Shown here: positions 61,236-64,000 of the stretch, in pieces
Layout of the letters: every line of letters starts with the position of its first letter
Numbering within the stretch: the first letter of the stretch is position 1
Source: Sphingobacteriaceae bacterium
GTDB lineage: Bacteria > Bacteroidota > Bacteroidia > Sphingobacteriales > Sphingobacteriaceae
Direction: 5' to 3'
DNA length: 64,000 bases
NCBI GenBank assembly: GCA_017745075.1
Contig: JAGIAD010000015.1
Location: 1-64,000, forward strand
Notes under the pieces: generated by a model
Seen by the model: the letters and a program-made list of their open reading frames with translations, nothing else
Told to the model about the DNA's origin: nothing
Database searches by the model: none
Translations under genes and position numbers: made by a program

Positions 61236-62660
61236 ATGAAACCAAATATTATGATACGAAACGTCTCAAAGACGGGTTTTACAGCCATGCTCTGGCTTTG
61301 TGGAACCATGCTGGCCTACAGTCAGCGCATTGAATTAAAAGATCTCTCTGCTTTCCGTAACCCTGGAAATTCCTGGTCGCTTGCCGGAAATGTTGTCGCC
61401 GATTTAAACAGTGAAAATGTTTTAAAAGTAACTAAAGGCGAAGGAATTCTGGTTAACCAGTCTTCTGCAAAAAAAGCCGGATCTGATTTACTTACCGTAA
61501 ACGAATATGGTAACGTAGCAGTAGAACTTGATTATTTAACTTCTAAAGGTGCAAATTCTGGCATTTATTTGCAAGGTAATTACGAAATCCAGATTGATGA
61601 TGCCTGGGGATTGAGAAATGCATCCTCATCTAACAACGGTGGTATTTACCAACGCTGGGATGACAGCAAACCCGAAGCCGAAAAAGGTTTTGGTGGTGTA
61701 GCCCCGCGCCAGAATGTAAGTAAAGCACCTGGTTTATGGCAGCACATTAAAATTGTTTTCCAGGCCCCTAAATTTGATGTATCCGGAAAGAAAACCCAAA
61801 ACGCTAAAGTAATCAGTATAGTGCTTAACGGTGTAACCATTCACGAAAATGTAGAATTGTTTGGTGCAACCCGTGGTGCTGCAGGCGCCGAAAAAGCTAC
61901 CGGACCATTGCGTTTACAAGGCGATCATGGTAGTGTTGCTTTTAGAAATATCGTAATTACGGCATTATCAGATATTCCTAAGTCAGACCAAAGAGGAGGC
62001 GCAGATCCGATCTATATCGAAGCGGCAAGCAATAACATGATCAGAAGTTTTGTAGATGTACAGCCAGGCGTACGTTCGGTACATGCCATTTCGGTAGGCG
62101 GACCTGAAAAAACAGCTTATAGCTATGATTTGGATAACGGAACCTTATTGCAGGGCTGGCATGGCGATTTCATTGATGCAACCCCCATGTGGGATGGCCG
62201 TGGTAATGGTACCTCGCGTGCCTTGGGCAGCGTAACCCGTTTTACCCAAAAACCTGTTTTAGCCATTTCTAAACTGGCCAATGCACAAGATAAATGGGTA
62301 GCCGATACCGCTGGTACAGGTTTCCGTACAAAAGGATATGTACTCGATAAACAGGAAAGGCCAACATTTAAATACAATATTTATGGTACCACGGTTACCG
62401 ATGCAGTAAAAGTGATGGAAAACGGACAAGGTTTAACCAGAGAAATTACTATCGGCAATGCTTCAAAAGATTTGTATTTCCTTTTAGCTACTGCTTCAAA
62501 TATCGAAGAAGTATCGAAAGGATTATACCTGGTTAATGATAAATCTTATTACATCCAGCTGGCTGATGGCACTGCCAAACCGGTAATCAGGGATGTAGAT
62601 GGCAAGAAAGAAATGGTTGTAGCCATTGGAAGTAAGTTAGATTATACCATTTTGTTTTAA
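61236..62660 (+). CDS. Secreted DUF1080 (3-keto-disaccharide hydrolase-like) protein
   Basis: 474 residues. Signal peptide near MIRNVSKTGFTAMLWLCGTM with cleavage around AYSQ. N-terminal DUF1080 concanavalin-like fold: ELKDLSAFRNPGNSWSLAGN, YLTSKGANSGIYLQGNYEIQ, GLWQHIKIVFQAP, GPLRLQGDHGSVAFRNI. The C-terminal ~200 residues form another beta-rich domain (VDVQPGVRSVHAISVGGPEK, GWHGDFIDATPMWDGRGNG) that often accompanies DUF1080 and dehydrogenase-like proteins in Bacteroidota. The DUF1080 family includes 3-keto-glycoside hydrolases. It is 11 bp before the next gene, so co-transcribed. Confidence 0.82.
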   Translation: MKPNIMIRNVSKTGFTAMLWLCGTMLAYSQRIELKDLSAFRNPGNSWSLAGNVVADLNSENVLKVTKGEGILVNQSSAKKAGSDLLTVNEYGNVAVELDYLTSKGANSGIYLQGNYEIQIDDAWGLRNASSSNNGGIYQRWDDSKPEAEKGFGGVAPRQNVSKAPGLWQHIKIVFQAPKFDVSGKKTQNAKVISIVLNGVTIHENVELFGATRGAAGAEKATGPLRLQGDHGSVAFRNIVITALSDIPKSDQRGGADPIYIEAASNNMIRSFVDVQPGVRSVHAISVGGPEKTAYSYDLDNGTLLQGWHGDFIDATPMWDGRGNGTSRALGSVTRFTQKPVLAISKLANAQDKWVADTAGTGFRTKGYVLDKQERPTFKYNIYGTTVTDAVKVMENGQGLTREITIGNASKDLYFLLATASNIEEVSKGLYLVNDKSYYIQLADGTAKPVIRDVDGKKEMVVAIGSKLDYTILF

Positions 62661-62671
62661 TTGTGATAGTA

Positions 62672-64000
62672 ATGAGAAATACATTTAAGAAATTAGCAAT
62701 ACTGGCATTAAGTTTTAGCTTTACTACAGTTTTTGCACAGGAAACACCGAAAGAAGAAGATTTTTTCAAAATAAATAAAGTACGGGTACCCGAAGGACCT
62801 ATTTTAGAGGTTGGCGGATTAATTACCTTACCTAATGGCGATTTAGCCCTCTCTACACGTAGGGGAGAAGTATTTATAGTAGAAAACCCAACCACAACCA
62901 AACCTTACTGGCGCAGATTTGCCTATGGCTTGCACGAAATTTTGGGTATTGCCTATAAAAATGGTGCTATTTATGTAGCACAGCGTGGCGAGTTAACTAA
63001 ACTGGTTGATAAAGACCAGGATGGCAAGGCCGATGTGTACGAAACCGTATATGCATGGCCTTTAAGTGGTCACTACCATGAATACAGCTTCGGACCTAAA
63101 TTAATGCCTGATGGCACTTTTATGGTTACTGCAAACGTTGCCTTCGGCGATGAAGAATGGTGGCGTGCAGAAAGCCGCGTACCCATGCGCGGTTGGGCCA
63201 TGAACATTACCGAAGATGGTAAAATGAGCCCTTATGCTGCTGGTTTCCGTTCGCCTGCAGGTATTGGAGAAATAGACGGTAAGTTTTATTACACCGAAAA
63301 CCAGGGCGACTGGGTAGGATCTGGTGGTTTATGGAAAGTAAACAAAGGCGATTTTATGGGACACCCTGCAAGTTTAAGGTGGACCAACCTGCCAAACTCT
63401 CCGGTTAAATTACAGTCTGATTTCTTTTATTCGCAAATAGACGAACGCAGAATTAAAAACGAGCAGGGAAGATACATTAAGCCTGAAAACAGGGTTAATG
63501 AAACCTTCAAAACCTTGTTCGATATGAAGAAGGTATTCCCTGAGTTACGTTTACCATCCGTTTGGTTACCTTATGGTATTTTAGGAATTTCTTCTGCTGA
63601 GCCTGTTAAAATTCCTGAAAATACGTTCGGGCCATTCGCTGGTCAGATTTTAGTTGGCGACCAGGGTATGAGTATCATCTCGAGGATCTTTATGGAAACC
63701 GTAAAAGGCGAAGAGCAAGGCGCTGCCTTCTTGTTCCGTAAAGGTTTCCGCTCAGGCGTGCTAAGGTTAGAGTGGGGTACCGATGGTTCTTTATTTGTTG
63801 GAGAAACCAACCGCGGTTGGGGATCAGCAGGTGATGCCAACGAAGGTTTAGAAAGATTGGTTTACAACAATAAAACCCCTTTCGAAATGAAAGCAGTAAG
63901 GGCAATGCCTGATGGTTTCGAAATCGAATTCACCATGCCGGTAGATCGTAAATCGGCCGAAGATTTAGCTTCTTACAACGCAGAGAGTTTTATTTACAAA
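62672..64000 (+). CDS. Secreted beta-propeller dehydrogenase-like protein, cut by the window end
   Basis: First 443 codons of a longer gene. Signal peptide MRNTFKKLAILALSFSFTTV with cleavage near FAQ. Propeller-type repeats follow: LITLPNGDLALSTRRGEVF, ILGIAYKNGAIYVAQRGELT, DKDQDGKADVYETVYAWPLS, AAGFRSPAGIGEIDGKFYYT, VLRLEWGTDGSLFVGETNRG. They resemble the glucose/sorbosone (PQQ-type) dehydrogenase propellers found beside DUF1080 proteins. The start ATG is 11 bp after the preceding stop codon. The C-terminus, which in such proteins can carry a haem or sugar-binding domain, lies outside the window. Confidence 0.8.
   Translation, partial: MRNTFKKLAILALSFSFTTVFAQETPKEEDFFKINKVRVPEGPILEVGGLITLPNGDLALSTRRGEVFIVENPTTTKPYWRRFAYGLHEILGIAYKNGAIYVAQRGELTKLVDKDQDGKADVYETVYAWPLSGHYHEYSFGPKLMPDGTFMVTANVAFGDEEWWRAESRVPMRGWAMNITEDGKMSPYAAGFRSPAGIGEIDGKFYYTENQGDWVGSGGLWKVNKGDFMGHPASLRWTNLPNSPVKLQSDFFYSQIDERRIKNEQGRYIKPENRVNETFKTLFDMKKVFPELRLPSVWLPYGILGISSAEPVKIPENTFGPFAGQILVGDQGMSIISRIFMETVKGEEQGAAFLFRKGFRSGVLRLEWGTDGSLFVGETNRGWGSAGDANEGLERLVYNNKTPFEMKAVRAMPDGFEIEFTMPVDRKSAEDLASYNAESFIYK

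Overview
The window looks like chromosomal DNA of a Sphingobacteriaceae-type Bacteroidota, probably Pedobacter or a close relative. This is inferred from gene families, not from a search. The support is: three SusC/SusD pairs, the Bacteroidota operon rpmB-rpmG-DUF4295-ftsY-rimO, Rhs proteins of the Bacteroidota secreted type, GH92 enzymes, low GC, and few Shine-Dalgarno sequences. No tRNA, rRNA, CRISPR array, integrase or complete insertion sequence was seen.

1-11,400: central metabolism and envelope. Two unrelated aconitases (acn, acnB) lie head to tail on the minus strand, followed by a NodB-type deacetylase. On the plus strand come a TolC-like channel and an HlyD-like adaptor with no pump gene beside them, then gpsA. 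After gpsA lie three tandem copies of a ~300 bp unit. Each unit contains a GC-rich segment that can fold into a pseudoknot.

11,400-18,400: a small secreted protein, a lipoprotein, and the minus-strand block rpmB, rpmG, DUF4295, ftsY, rimO. A mobile-looking GxxExxY gene with inverted-repeat flanks sits between ftsY and rimO. The divergent gene is acs.

18,400-24,300: an isolated SusC/SusD pair, a frameshifted CsbD-like fossil and a GH130 mannoside phosphorylase.

24,300-33,800: a polymorphic-toxin locus. It has three secreted Rhs-type proteins, the last with a ~265-residue variable C-terminus. Downstream are three small membrane-protein genes. The first and third are paralogues, and the second and third each follow what looks like the last few codons of a lost toxin tip. 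The locus reads as one active toxin-immunity pair plus two displaced cassettes.

33,800-39,400: an M16 peptidase, surE, a small membrane protein and lpxB.

39,500-64,000: a glycoprotein/high-mannose glycan utilisation region. It has a LacI-family regulator, two SusC/SusD pairs, two GH92 alpha-mannosidases, an ROK sugar kinase, a discoidin-like lipoprotein, three secreted HExxH proteins, a DUF1080 protein and a truncated beta-propeller dehydrogenase. A palindrome with core AAAACGTTTT (or AAACGTTTT) recurs upstream of its transcription units, so one LacI-type repressor probably ties them together. A glutaminase-like gene inside the region has collapsed to its two ends. The likely route is: proteases open the glycoprotein, GH92 enzymes trim mannose, SusC/D pairs import the products, and the ROK kinase phosphorylates the hexose. 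Substrate and regulation are inferred.
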